Positions 6,783-13,857 of a stretch of 17,084 bases of DNA are shown one piece after another. Both the position numbers and the translations under genes were made by a program. This DNA is from Moraxellaceae bacterium (GTDB lineage: Bacteria; Pseudomonadota; Gammaproteobacteria; Pseudomonadales; Moraxellaceae), in the NCBI GenBank assembly GCA_030146505.1, contig JASLCO010000187.1, forward strand, positions 1 to 17,084, written 5' to 3'. The notes under the pieces were generated by a model. It saw only the letters and a program-made list of their open reading frames with translations, was not told where the DNA came from and searched no databases. How positions within the stretch are numbered: position 1 is the first letter of the stretch; each line of letters opens with the position of its first letter.

Positions 6783-7195
6783 TGCTCATGAGCTCTGCAA
6801 ATCAGCAGTCGCAAGTTGTCAGCGTACATATAGCAAAACCGCTCGCTATTGTGGCGGCGTATCTGGCCCAGCCCATGAACATGAATAACTGGGCCAGCGG
6901 CCTCGGGCTGTCCTTGCGCAAGGAAAACGGTGTGTGGCTGGCCAATGGCCCCGAGGGTCCGGTACGCATACGCTTTTCACCGCCCAATGTGTTTGGCGTT
7001 GCCGATCACTGGGTGGAAGTAGCACCTGGCGTTGTGGTCTATGTCCCGCTGCGTGCGATAGCCAACGGCGAAGGCACCGATGTGCAGCTGACGCTGCTGC
7101 GTCTGCCTGATATGAGCGACACGAAATTTGCCGAAGACGCGGACTGGATAGCCCGCGATCTCGCCGCCCTGAAAACCTTGCTGGAAAAACCATGA
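6782..7195 (+). CDS. SRPBCC (START-like/Bet v1-type) domain protein
   Basis: A 137-residue single-domain protein. It starts at the ATG that shares a base with the preceding TGA (TGATG at 6780-6784); the in-frame ATG at 6788 is an alternative. The pattern VVSVHIAKPLAIVAAYLAQPMNMNNWASGLG matches the first strand and helices of SRPBCC proteins, where a W-------G segment follows the F/Y-L-D-P-N-like helix. The middle strands hold NGPEGPVRIRFSPPNVFGVADHWVEV, and the C-terminal helix is FAEDADWIARDLAALKTLLEK. These proteins form a deep pocket for hydrophobic ligands; no catalytic residue can be assigned. The stop overlaps the next gene in ATGA (7192-7195), indicating translational coupling to the regulator. 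Confidence 0.8.
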   Translation: MLMSSANQQSQVVSVHIAKPLAIVAAYLAQPMNMNNWASGLGLSLRKENGVWLANGPEGPVRIRFSPPNVFGVADHWVEVAPGVVVYVPLRAIANGEGTDVQLTLLRLPDMSDTKFAEDADWIARDLAALKTLLEKP

Positions 7196-7962
7196 GACGT
7201 GCCGACCGCCTGTTCCAGATCGTCGAGCATCTGCGCCGCAAACCCGTGGTGACCGCCGCCGAGCTTTCGGAAACGCTGGAAGTTTCCGTGCGCACGATTT
7301 ACCGCGATATGGATGATCTTTCCGCCAGCGGCATTCCCCTGCGTGCCGAAGCCGGCATGGGCTATGCGCTGGCCAAGGGTTACGACCTGCCGCCTTTGAT
7401 GTTCACGCAAGGCGAGCTGGAAGCCTTGGAAATCGCTGCGCGTCTGCTGGCTTCGTGGACAGATCCTGAGCTGAAAGCCGCCGCCGAATCCGCCCTCGCG
7501 AAAATCGGCGATGTGCTGCCGCATACGCTGAAGCGTGGCCGCGAACCGCTGCCCATCTACGCGCCGGACTATTTCATTGATCCCCGCTTCACCGCGCCCA
7601 TGGCTGATTTGCGTCGGGCCCTGCGCGAGCAGCGCAAGATACGGGTGGACTACACCAAGGAAAACGGCGAAGAAAGCCAGCGCACCTTGCGCCCCCTGGC
7701 CATCATCTACTGGGGGCGCACCTGGACCCTCGTCGGCTGGTGCGAGATGCGCCACGACTTCCGCCATTTCCGTCTCGACCGCATGCAGCAGTGGACGCTG
7801 ACCGACGAAGATTTCCTGCCCGAGCCCGGCAAGACCTACAAGGATTTCATGGCGCGTATGGAAGAAGCCCGCCGCGAAGAAAGATGTCCAGAAGACCTGA
7901 CACAAAAAGAAAGCCAGCAAAAAGAAAACCCGCAGGAAGAAATACAGCATGCCGAAAGCTGA
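7192..7962 (+). CDS. YafY-type transcriptional regulator (HTH + WYL domain)
   Basis: A 256-residue DNA-binding protein. It has an N-terminal winged HTH (about 4-60: RRADRLFQIVEHLRRKPVVT, then VSVRTIYRDMDDL as recognition helix) and a C-terminal WYL domain (about 138-205) with LRPLAIIYWGRTWTLVGWCEMR and RHFRLDRM. As usual in the YafY branch, the W-Y-L triplet reads W-T-L (178-180). WYL domains are known as ligand- or nucleic-acid-sensing modules of bacterial regulators. After residue 225 there is a charged, low-complexity tail (rich in E, Q, K) of about 30 residues beyond the usual family end. It overlaps the SRPBCC gene by 4 bp and tag by 14 bp, so regulator and repair enzyme are coupled. It probably controls its own operon; the palindrome at 5834-5857 is a candidate site. 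Confidence 0.9.
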   Translation: MRRADRLFQIVEHLRRKPVVTAAELSETLEVSVRTIYRDMDDLSASGIPLRAEAGMGYALAKGYDLPPLMFTQGELEALEIAARLLASWTDPELKAAAESALAKIGDVLPHTLKRGREPLPIYAPDYFIDPRFTAPMADLRRALREQRKIRVDYTKENGEESQRTLRPLAIIYWGRTWTLVGWCEMRHDFRHFRLDRMQQWTLTDEDFLPEPGKTYKDFMARMEEARREERCPEDLTQKESQQKENPQEEIQHAES

Positions 7963-8536
7963 AGCCGAAAAGAAACGCTGCCCCTGGTGCGGCAGCGATC
8001 CGCTCTATGTGAAATACCACGATGAAGAATGGGGCGTGCCTTCCTTCGATGACCGCCATCTTTATGAAAAGCTCTGTCTGGAAGCGCAGCAGGCCGGGCT
8101 TTCCTGGATCACCGTGCTGAAAAAGCGCGAAGCCTATCGCAAGGCCTTCTTCAATTTCGACATGAAGAAAATCGCCAAGATGACGGATGAGCAGGTGGCC
8201 GATCGCCTCAGCAACGAAGGACTGATCCGCTATCTGCCCAAGCTGATGGCCATACGTGCCAATGCCATTGCCGCTATTGAGGTACAAAAAGAATTCGGCA
8301 GCCTCTCGGCTTTCCTTTGGGAGTTTGTCGGTGGCAAGCCCGTCACCCACAAGCTCACCAGCTATCGCGAGGCCGCCGTGACCTCGGCCGAATCCGACGC
8401 CATGGCCAAGGCCCTGAAGAAGCGCGGCTTCAAGTTCCTGGGGTCTACTTCGCTTTATGCCTTCATGCAGAGCGTGGGCATGATCAATGACCATGAGGTG
8501 AGCTGTTTCCGTTACAAGCAGATGCCCAAGGTCTGA
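7949..8536 (+). CDS. tag: DNA-3-methyladenine glycosylase I
   Basis: A 195-residue base-excision repair enzyme that removes 3-methyladenine from alkylated DNA. It aligns by eye over its full length with E. coli Tag: CPWCGSDPLYVKYHDEEWGVP near the N-terminus, LEAQQAGLSWITVLKKRE (about 45-62) and ALKKRGFKFLGSTSLYAFMQ. The four zinc ligands of the family are conserved at matching spacing: C11, H24, H182 and C186. The N-terminus carries about seven extra residues (PKAEAEK). The ATG at 7949 is the only possible start, because the frame is closed by a stop at 7898-7900 with no other start codon between; AGGAAG lies upstream. It overlaps the yafY gene by 14 bp, and an intrinsic terminator follows directly. 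As I recall, in Pseudomonas tag lies directly next to glyQ; here four genes intervene. Confidence 0.96.
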   Translation: MPKAEAEKKRCPWCGSDPLYVKYHDEEWGVPSFDDRHLYEKLCLEAQQAGLSWITVLKKREAYRKAFFNFDMKKIAKMTDEQVADRLSNEGLIRYLPKLMAIRANAIAAIEVQKEFGSLSAFLWEFVGGKPVTHKLTSYREAAVTSAESDAMAKALKKRGFKFLGSTSLYAFMQSVGMINDHEVSCFRYKQMPKV

Positions 8537-8545
8537 ACGTGCTGG

Positions 8546-8569
8546 TGCCGGGCTTGTCCCGGCATTTTT
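8546..8569 (+). terminator. Intrinsic terminator of the VOC-to-tag operon
   Basis: A perfect 7-bp GC-rich stem, TGCCGGG/CCCGGCA, with loop CTTGT is followed directly by TTTTT. It begins nine bases after the tag stop codon. This is a canonical factor-independent terminator on the plus strand. Confidence 0.9.
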
Positions 8570-8698
8570 ACAATTCGGCGTATATCGCTTGCTTGAAGGC
8601 TTTTGCCTTTCCCCTCCGGCCTCGTCTACGCTGTTCCGGGCATGCCGTGAAGCAGGCCGGGTATGGCTCTTGCTTCATCATCAGGGTCTGGAACCAGC

Positions 8699-8704
8699 AA
8701 GGAG
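8699..8704 (+). promoter_or_regulatory. Ribosome-binding site that fixes the ydcH-like start
   Basis: AAGGAG lies six bases before ATG 8711. The same frame continues 16 codons upstream to 8663, but that stretch (MALASSSGSG) lacks family similarity and a ribosome-binding site. Confidence 0.75.
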
Positions 8705-8710
8705 TCAGCA

Positions 8711-8950
8711 ATGCGCCCCAACCATCACCACCTCGCCAGCGATTTTCCTACTCTGAAGGCCCGCATTACCCAACTTGTCTCCACGGATACACACTTCGAA
8801 CGCATGAATAATGAATATGAGCTTCTGGATGCGCAGATACGCGCGGCAGAAACGGAAGGCGGGTTCTTGTCGGATGATGTGATGGAGCCCATGAAGAAGA
8901 AACGGGCGCTGTTGAAGGATCAGCTTTATGCATTGCTCATCAAGGAATGA
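8711..8950 (+). CDS. YdcH/DUF465-family small protein
   Basis: A 79-residue, highly charged, mostly helical protein of the DUF465 (YdcH) family. Recognisable features are THFERMNNEYELLDAQIRAAE (about 26-46), matching the family's H-F-----E---LD--I pattern, and the end KKKRALLKDQLYALL, matching the conserved LK--LKDELY-LL tail. It is probably an antiparallel helical hairpin. No cellular function is established for the family. It lies alone on the plus strand between the tag terminator and a convergent minus-strand hydrolase gene, and is probably transcribed from its own promoter in 8570-8700, which I could not locate. Confidence 0.88.
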   Translation: MRPNHHHLASDFPTLKARITQLVSTDTHFERMNNEYELLDAQIRAAETEGGFLSDDVMEPMKKKRALLKDQLYALLIKE

Positions 8951-9145
8951 GTCCCTGTTTCTAATCTCACACTTTTTTATCTGACTCTGTCGCCCCGGCG
9001 TAGGCCGTATTCCCGTGGTTCGCTTTCGTGAGCTGGTGCATAAAGTGCCAGCAGGTCCGCCAGGGGATCGCCCATCTCCGCTCCTTGAGTGCCAGCCGGA
9101 CTCTATTCACCCCTTGCGGGCGTGTCTGCGCACGGTGCTTGCCGC

Positions 9146-10180
9146 TCAGGCGGCCATATTCTCCATGGCCCGGAAATAATTACCCATCAGCCGGCCTGAC
9201 CAGGAGCGGGCGCGCCAGCCCTCGTAATGGGCGCAATGACTGCCCTGGGCGGTGGTGACCAGGATCACATTGGGCATGCGCTTCATGGCGTCCAGGTATG
9301 GGTCGGCATTGGCAATGCGGCAGATGGGATCGTCTTCGGCATTGAGGATCATCACGGGCGTGGTGATGCGATTGAAGACGCGCATGGGATTGCTGGCTTC
9401 GGAATATTCCTCATAGCTGCGAAAGCCCGAGAGCTCGTACATATGGCGATGGAAGTCTGCGAGGTTTTCCGCTCGGCTCAGGGCCTGCACCGAGGGCAGG
9501 TGGGCGATGCTGGCTTCATGCGGTGCAATGAAGCGCTGCACCAGTTTCTTCACGATATAGCGGCTGTAGAAAGGATGGGTTTTATCAAAAGCCTCATCCG
9601 TGTTGTAGCCGGGACAATAGGCAAAGCTGGCGCGGAAGGGCGCGGTCTCGCCTTCTTCGCCCAGAAAGCGGACCAGCAGGCCGGAACCGGCGGAGGAGCC
9701 GACGGCATAGAGCGGTGAATGGGGAAAGCGGCGGCGGATTTCCGCGAGCTGCTCGCGCAAATCCCCGGTTGAGCCCAGCAGGTTGATGCGTGGCACGGGC
9801 AGTGGCAGGCCGGCATGGCCCCGTCGCACACAGAGCACAATGCGCCAGCCGGTGGCTGCCTGCAGGTCGCGCACCAGTTCCGCCATGCTGGCCGGGCTGC
9901 CGCTGATGGTGTGCAGCACGACGATGGTGGGTGTTGCCGGCGGCAGCTCGTGGCCGCGCCAGGCCAGTGCGGTGTGGCCGCCATCGGAATGGGTGAGCGT
10001 GTCGATGCGGTCGTAGTCGCGCTGCACTTTTCCCTCGCGCAAATTCACCAGCACCATCTGCAGATGCGGATTGAAGAGCCAGGGTGTGGGCCTGAACGGC
10101 TGCTGCAGCTGTGGCAGTGCCGCCACGATGTGGCGGTTTTGCGGATTGTCGTGACAGAACACACGGGGCTGGTGGGCCAT
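9146..10180 (-). CDS. Alpha/beta hydrolase, YheT/ABHD-like
   Basis: A 344-residue hydrolase of the YheT/EMB8 (COG0429-like) branch. The opening block PFRPTPWLFNPHLQMVL (28-44) is the family's signature segment F-P--WL-N-HLQ. The nucleophile elbow is G161-S162-S163-A164-G165, with S163 the probable catalytic serine. The acid is in LNAEDDPIC (D283 or D284) and the base in GSHCAHYEGW (H315 or H318). No signal peptide is seen. Family members are esterase-like enzymes with poorly defined substrates. The ATG at 10180 has only a weak purine-rich site upstream. The gene follows the PspC-domain gene by 30 bp on the same strand and may share its transcript. Confidence 0.85.
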   Translation of the reverse strand: MAHQPRVFCHDNPQNRHIVAALPQLQQPFRPTPWLFNPHLQMVLVNLREGKVQRDYDRIDTLTHSDGGHTALAWRGHELPPATPTIVVLHTISGSPASMAELVRDLQAATGWRIVLCVRRGHAGLPLPVPRINLLGSTGDLREQLAEIRRRFPHSPLYAVGSSAGSGLLVRFLGEEGETAPFRASFAYCPGYNTDEAFDKTHPFYSRYIVKKLVQRFIAPHEASIAHLPSVQALSRAENLADFHRHMYELSGFRSYEEYSEASNPMRVFNRITTPVMILNAEDDPICRIANADPYLDAMKRMPNVILVTTAQGSHCAHYEGWRARSWSGRLMGNYFRAMENMAA

Positions 10181-10210
10181 GGCTTTCTCGAATGGTGTTT
10201 GCCTTGTGCT

Positions 10211-10435
10211 TCAGGTGGCATTGCCGCCTATGCGCTGGTCCTCGTCATCCAGCGGCATGATGACCCACAGGACGAGATAGACGATGAGGCCGGGAAAGGC
10301 GGCGCTGAACAGGGAAACCAGCACGTAGACGATGCGCAGCACGCTGGCATCAAGATCGAAGTAGTCAGCGAGGCCGCCGACCACGCCGGCAATCATTTTA
10401 TTCTGGCGCGAGCGCCGCAGTTTCTTTTCGCTCAT
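10211..10435 (-). CDS. PspC-domain small membrane protein
   Basis: A 74-residue protein consisting of one PspC domain. The N-terminus MSEKKLRRSRQNKMIAGVVGGLADYFDLDASVLRI contains the conserved I-GVCGGLA-Y---D----R block, with V replacing C in GVVGGL. A single transmembrane helix follows (about 37-61, VYVLVSLFSAAFPGLIVYLVLWVIM), then a short acidic tail. PspC proteins act at the inner membrane in envelope stress, but no pspA or pspB is visible nearby, so this is an orphan PspC-domain protein. The ATG at 10435 is preferred: GAGG at 10441-10444 lies five bases upstream, whereas the upstream in-frame GTG (10441) would sit inside that site. Confidence 0.88.
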   Translation of the reverse strand: MSEKKLRRSRQNKMIAGVVGGLADYFDLDASVLRIVYVLVSLFSAAFPGLIVYLVLWVIMPLDDEDQRIGGNAT

Positions 10436-10520
10436 GTTCACCTCGTTTGCCGGTCATGAAGGCCGGGATCAGTAACGTGCGCTTTCTTTACAGGCCCTGA
10501 AGCCACCGTTTCAAAGAAAA

Positions 10521-10552
10521 CAAAAAAGCCGCCGGGTGTCCACCGGCGGCTT
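10521..10552 (-). terminator. Intrinsic terminator of the GMC oxidoreductase gene
   Basis: Read on the minus strand, a perfect 10-bp stem, AAGCCGCCGG/CCGGCGGCTT, with a 7-base loop runs into a T-tract (six Ts including the stem end). It lies about 60 bases past the stop of the oxidoreductase gene and upstream of the PspC-domain gene, separating the two units. Confidence 0.9.
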
Positions 10553-10612
10553 GTGAGGAAGGAAGGGCTTGTGGTGACTGAGGGTTGCCGGCGCGACGCG
10601 CCGCCACGCGCA

Positions 10613-12226
10613 TCAGCTTGCGGCGGACTCCTGCAGCAGGATGGCGACATTGCGCTCGGCCAGCGCGGCAATGGTACGCGAAGGATTGATGCCCAGCGCG
10701 AAGGGAATGATGGCGCCGTCGGCCACGTAAAGACCGGGATAGCCGTAGACCTCGCCACGATGATCGACCACGCCTTCCTCGCGGGAATCCGCCATGCGGC
10801 AGCCGCCCAGTGGATGCGGCGTGGTGAGGTCGCGCAGCAGCGTCCATGTCGGCAGCGTGGTCACGCTGAGGGGGTTGTTGGCCTGTGCCAGCTTCTTGTG
10901 CAGCTCGTTCACCTTTTTGAAATTGTCTTCGGACTGGCGGATGTCCCAGTCCAGGTGCAGACGCTTGCGCCCGCCATGCAGCCAGGATTTTTTGAGAAGC
11001 AGGCGGCCGTTGGAGGCATCCACGCTTTGTGCAAACCAGGCGATGGTGTGTTCGGCCGTGTTGATGTGGCCGAGCTGGCGCAGGAGCTTGTTGATCAGGC
11101 GCTTGTACCAGCCCATGTCCGTCCATTTGCGTGCCGCCATCAGGGCGCGGGTGAAATAGGCCACCGGAATGTCGCCCAGGGCACCATCCTCGACAAATAT
11201 CTTCGCGCCCTTGTAGCCCTCGCCTTCCAGGAAGTCGACGGCGCAGGAAATGGTGGGACTGCGTGTGGGCAGCATTTCTTCACGATGCGTGGAGAAGGTC
11301 AGGAAGTCGCCGTTGGAGCTCCAGCCCTGCCCCAGCGTACCGGATACCTGCGGCAGCGTTTCATGTTCATCGCGTGAGCGCAGCAGGATTTCCGTGGAGC
11401 CCAGTGAGCCGGCTGCCAGGATCACCTTGCCTGCCGTGAATTGCAGGGCCTGCCTCTGGCCGCCGGCAATATTTTCCGCATGCACGCGGAAGCCCTGTGG
11501 CAGCGGTTCGACATGGCTCACGAGATGCAGCGGACGAATGTCGGCGCCGTGGTTTTCGGCAATGGCCAGGTAATTGAGGTCCAGTGTGTTCTTGGCCTTG
11601 AGGTGGCAGCCCGAGCAACAGAAACCACAATGGTTGCAGGTACCCTGCTCGCGCCCTTGTGCATTGATGAAAATGCGCGATTTGTCGTCGGCATAAGGGC
11701 GCGGTGCGTTGCGGCTCCATGAGGGATCGAAGGTGACGGCCAGGGGCACGGCGCGGAATCTTGCGGCCTCGCCCATGGCCTCGGCGCCCTTTCTCATGGC
11801 ATGGAAGCGCGGAGGTACCTGTTCCGCCGGCATTTCCTGCACGTTCAGGATCCTGCCCACGGTTTCGTAGTGGGGCAGCAACTCATCGAAGCTGATGGCG
11901 CGGGGCCAGTGCCGTGCAAAGGTTTCCCGGGGAGGAATGATGGAGACATTGCCATAGATCAGCGAACCGCCGCCGATGCCGGCGCCCATGGCCACCGACA
12001 TGTCGCCGAACCAGCGGAAATCCAGCCAGCCATTCTGCTTGTGCGGCTCGTCCACATCATAGAACCACGCATCTTCCGGGCCTCTGGGCATCATTGCCGG
12101 CAACCAGCGCCGGCCGCGTTCCAGCACCAGCACTTTCCAGCCGGCTTCCGCCAGACGTGCCGCCGTCACGGCACCGCCAAAACCCGAGCCCACCACGATG
12201 GCGTCGAAATCAAAACCCTTGGCCAT
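10613..12226 (-). CDS. GMC-family FAD oxidoreductase (cholesterol-oxidase-like)
   Basis: A 537-residue flavoenzyme of the glucose-methanol-choline family. The ADP-binding fold is at 8-36 (AIVVGSGFGGAVTAARLAEAGWKVLVLERG). MGAGIGGGSLIYGNV (about 80-94) is the second FAD region. A cysteine cluster CX2CX2CCX2C (C197, C200, C203, C204, C207) is followed by AKNTLDLNYLAIAE, a segment I associate with the cholesterol-oxidase-like branch. The C-terminal catalytic block has HPLGG (H471) and GINPSRTIAALAER (N514). The substrate is probably an alcohol or sterol-like compound but cannot be deduced. The start is the ATG at 12226 with AAGGA six bases upstream; a 16-codon upstream extension to 12274 lacks such a site. 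It is a single-gene unit with its own terminator, 400 bp downstream of desB. Confidence 0.9.
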   Translation of the reverse strand: MAKGFDFDAIVVGSGFGGAVTAARLAEAGWKVLVLERGRRWLPAMMPRGPEDAWFYDVDEPHKQNGWLDFRWFGDMSVAMGAGIGGGSLIYGNVSIIPPRETFARHWPRAISFDELLPHYETVGRILNVQEMPAEQVPPRFHAMRKGAEAMGEAARFRAVPLAVTFDPSWSRNAPRPYADDKSRIFINAQGREQGTCNHCGFCCSGCHLKAKNTLDLNYLAIAENHGADIRPLHLVSHVEPLPQGFRVHAENIAGGQRQALQFTAGKVILAAGSLGSTEILLRSRDEHETLPQVSGTLGQGWSSNGDFLTFSTHREEMLPTRSPTISCAVDFLEGEGYKGAKIFVEDGALGDIPVAYFTRALMAARKWTDMGWYKRLINKLLRQLGHINTAEHTIAWFAQSVDASNGRLLLKKSWLHGGRKRLHLDWDIRQSEDNFKKVNELHKKLAQANNPLSVTTLPTWTLLRDLTTPHPLGGCRMADSREEGVVDHRGEVYGYPGLYVADGAIIPFALGINPSRTIAALAERNVAILLQESAAS

Positions 12227-12414
12227 GGAGAATCCTTGTTCTTGTTGTTTTTCCGGACGACAGCCCGCATGCAAGCGCCGGCCGGAAATGAAAAAGGAAG
12301 AAAAGGCGCGAACAGCAGCGGGCAGGCATCACCGGGTGACAGTGAGCCCGCTCAGCCTAGCAGTGGGATGCCGGAGTGCGGATTGTGGAAATTACGCAGC
12401 GCGATGGGCGCGCG

Positions 12415-12458
12415 AAAACACCGACAGCTTGCGAGACAAGCTGACAGTCGGTGGTTTT
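12415..12458 (-). repeat. Long imperfect stem-loop in the desB-GMC gap
   Basis: Bases 12420-12431 pair with 12437-12443 plus 12448-12452, giving a 12-bp stem with a 4-base bulge (12444-12447) and a 5-base loop. A-rich 12415-12419 can pair with 12453-12458 around one bulged base. On the minus strand the 3' side reads GTCGGTGTTTTCG, terminator-like. It lies about 170 bp past the desB stop and 190 bp before the GMC start. Confidence 0.55.
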
Positions 12459-12535
12459 GGAGGGATGAATAGAGGCGCTGGCTTCGTGTGTATTTTTAGC
12501 AGGTATTTCTGGCGTTTGCAGGAAGGTTTTACGAG

Positions 12536-12590
12536 AGCCGTTTAAGCCGCGATAACGAATATGGCAAAAAGTATCGCGGCTGAAACGGCT
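12536..12590. repeat. REP-like inverted pair A
   Basis: Arms of 19 bp at 12536-12554 and 12572-12590 are inverted copies with one mismatch (12544), separated by 17 bases. The arms contain TTCAGCCGCGA (right arm, reverse strand), an 11-base word shared with the REP pair at 13781-13839. It lies within 100 bp of the desB stop, a typical REP position. Confidence 0.75.
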
Positions 12591-12627
12591 TACGCAAAAC
12601 CCTCCCGATCAGGAAAGGCTTTTTATG

Positions 12628-13758
12628 TCAGGCGGCCACGGCTTCCTGCGTCTTGCCGAAGCTCGGCAGGGAGAGGCGGAAGATGCGCTTCACCACGGTG
12701 CCGAACTGCTTGGCCAGGCTGCCGGTGTTGTAGGGCAGACCATATTTTTCGCAGAGGGCACGTACTTCCACGGCCATTTCCTGGTAGCGGTTGGCAGGAA
12801 TGTCCGGGAACATGTGGTGCTCGATCTGGTGGCTCAGGTTGCCGGACATGATGTGGAACCACTTGCCGCCTTCGATATTGCTGGAGCCCAGCAGCTGGCG
12901 GATATACCACTCGCCCTTGGTCTCGTTCTCGCACTCGGCTTCCGTGAACATTTCGGCATTTTCGGTGAAGTGGCCGCAGAAGATGATGAGAAAGGTCCAG
13001 ACATTGCGGATCAGGTTGGCCACGACATTGGCCAGCAGCACCGGCAGGAAGAAAGGGCCAGCCAGGAGCGGGAATGCCACGTAGTCTTTCAGTACCTGGC
13101 GGCTGGCCTTCTTGAAGAAGGCTTTCACCATGCCCCTCTTCTCGCTCCATTTCCATTGGCCGCGGGAAAGATCGGCCAGCTCCATGTCGTGCACGCCCAC
13201 GCCCCACTCGAAGAAGATGGCCAGCAGGAAGGCGTAGACCGGCTGGAAAAGATAACCGGGATGCCAGGGCTGTTCGTCCGCCATGCGCAGGATGCCGTAG
13301 CCCACGTCGCGATCCTTGCCGACGATGTTGGTGTAGGTGTGGTGCATGTAGTTGTGCGAGTGCCGCCACTGGTCGCCGGGGCAAACCGTATCCCACTCGA
13401 ACTTGCGGCCGCGCAGCTCCGGATCATTGGTCCAGTCGAACTGGCCGTGCATGATGTTGTGGCCGATTTCCATATTGTCCAGGATCTTGGCCACGCCCAG
13501 CGTGCCAGCGCCGATGGCGAGCACCAGTGGATTCACGATGCCGACATAGATGGCGACACGGCCGCCGATTTCCAGTCGACGCTGCAGGCGGATGATGCGC
13601 TTCATGTAGGCAATGTCTTTTTCGCCGAGATCCGCAGTGACGCGGGCGCGCAGTGCTTCGATCTCGCGACCGAATTCTTCCACCTGTTCGGCGGTGAGAC
13701 GGCGGCCAATCACGGTGTCGAGACGGCCCTTGATATGGCTGTGGTTCATGCTGGTCAT
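12628..13758 (-). CDS. desB: Fatty acid desaturase, DesB-like
   Basis: A 376-residue membrane-bound di-iron desaturase (PF00487, COG3239). All three histidine boxes are present: HNIMH (100-104, HX3H), HNYMHH (135-140, HX3HH) and HQIEHH (310-315, HX3HH), the last in the family-typical NLSHQIEHHMFPDIP. Hydrophobic segments lie around 68-92, 171-189 and 226-262. It would insert a double bond into acyl chains using electrons from the ferredoxin reductase encoded just upstream. In P. aeruginosa the DesB/DesC pair is an inducible acyl-CoA delta-9 desaturase controlled by DesT; the same three-gene arrangement here supports the name, but regiospecificity is not visible. The ATG at 13758 has GGAG upstream. 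A 99-bp gap containing a REP pair separates it from desC. Confidence 0.9.
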   Translation of the reverse strand: MTSMNHSHIKGRLDTVIGRRLTAEQVEEFGREIEALRARVTADLGEKDIAYMKRIIRLQRRLEIGGRVAIYVGIVNPLVLAIGAGTLGVAKILDNMEIGHNIMHGQFDWTNDPELRGRKFEWDTVCPGDQWRHSHNYMHHTYTNIVGKDRDVGYGILRMADEQPWHPGYLFQPVYAFLLAIFFEWGVGVHDMELADLSRGQWKWSEKRGMVKAFFKKASRQVLKDYVAFPLLAGPFFLPVLLANVVANLIRNVWTFLIIFCGHFTENAEMFTEAECENETKGEWYIRQLLGSSNIEGGKWFHIMSGNLSHQIEHHMFPDIPANRYQEMAVEVRALCEKYGLPYNTGSLAKQFGTVVKRIFRLSLPSFGKTQEAVAA

Positions 13759-13780
13759 GTCTTTACTCCTTCATGCTTGC

Positions 13781-13839
13781 CGTAGGAGCGGCTTCAGCCG
13801 CGAATGATTGATGGGTTCGCGGCTGAAGCCGCTCCTACG
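13781..13839. repeat. REP-like inverted pair B (24-bp perfect arms)
   Basis: Arms at 13781-13804 and 13816-13839 are perfect 24-bp inverted copies separated by 11 bases. Each arm starts CGTAGGAGCGGC and contains the internal palindrome GCGGCT-TC-AGCCGC, the layout of Pseudomonas-type REP elements (a BIME when paired). It fills most of the desC-desB gap and may affect relative expression or mRNA stability of the two genes. Confidence 0.9.
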
Positions 13840-13857
13840 CGGGCAAAATCAAAAAAA

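Larger units (their letters stand above)
12227..12627. other. Gene-free region between desB and the GMC gene
   Basis: About 400 bases without a credible gene. It contains the AAGGA ribosome-binding site of the GMC gene (12233-12237), an imperfect long stem-loop (12415-12458) and a REP-like inverted pair (12536-12590). No clear sigma-70 or sigma-54 promoter for the GMC gene was found. No strong U-tailed terminator directly after desB was seen. Confidence 0.6.

Noticed and set aside
8539..8811. A 90-codon plus-strand open frame after tag.
   Set aside because: It starts just before the tag terminator, contains it, and runs out of frame through the ydcH-like gene.
9028..9258. A 76-codon plus-strand open frame between the ydcH-like gene and the hydrolase gene.
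   Set aside because: It overlaps the hydrolase 3' end and has no ribosome-binding site or family resemblance. Positions 8951-9145 otherwise show nothing I can support.
12625..13785. A 386-codon plus-strand open frame opposite desB.
   Set aside because: It is antisense to a desaturase with all three histidine boxes, and its His- and Val-rich translation has no motif.
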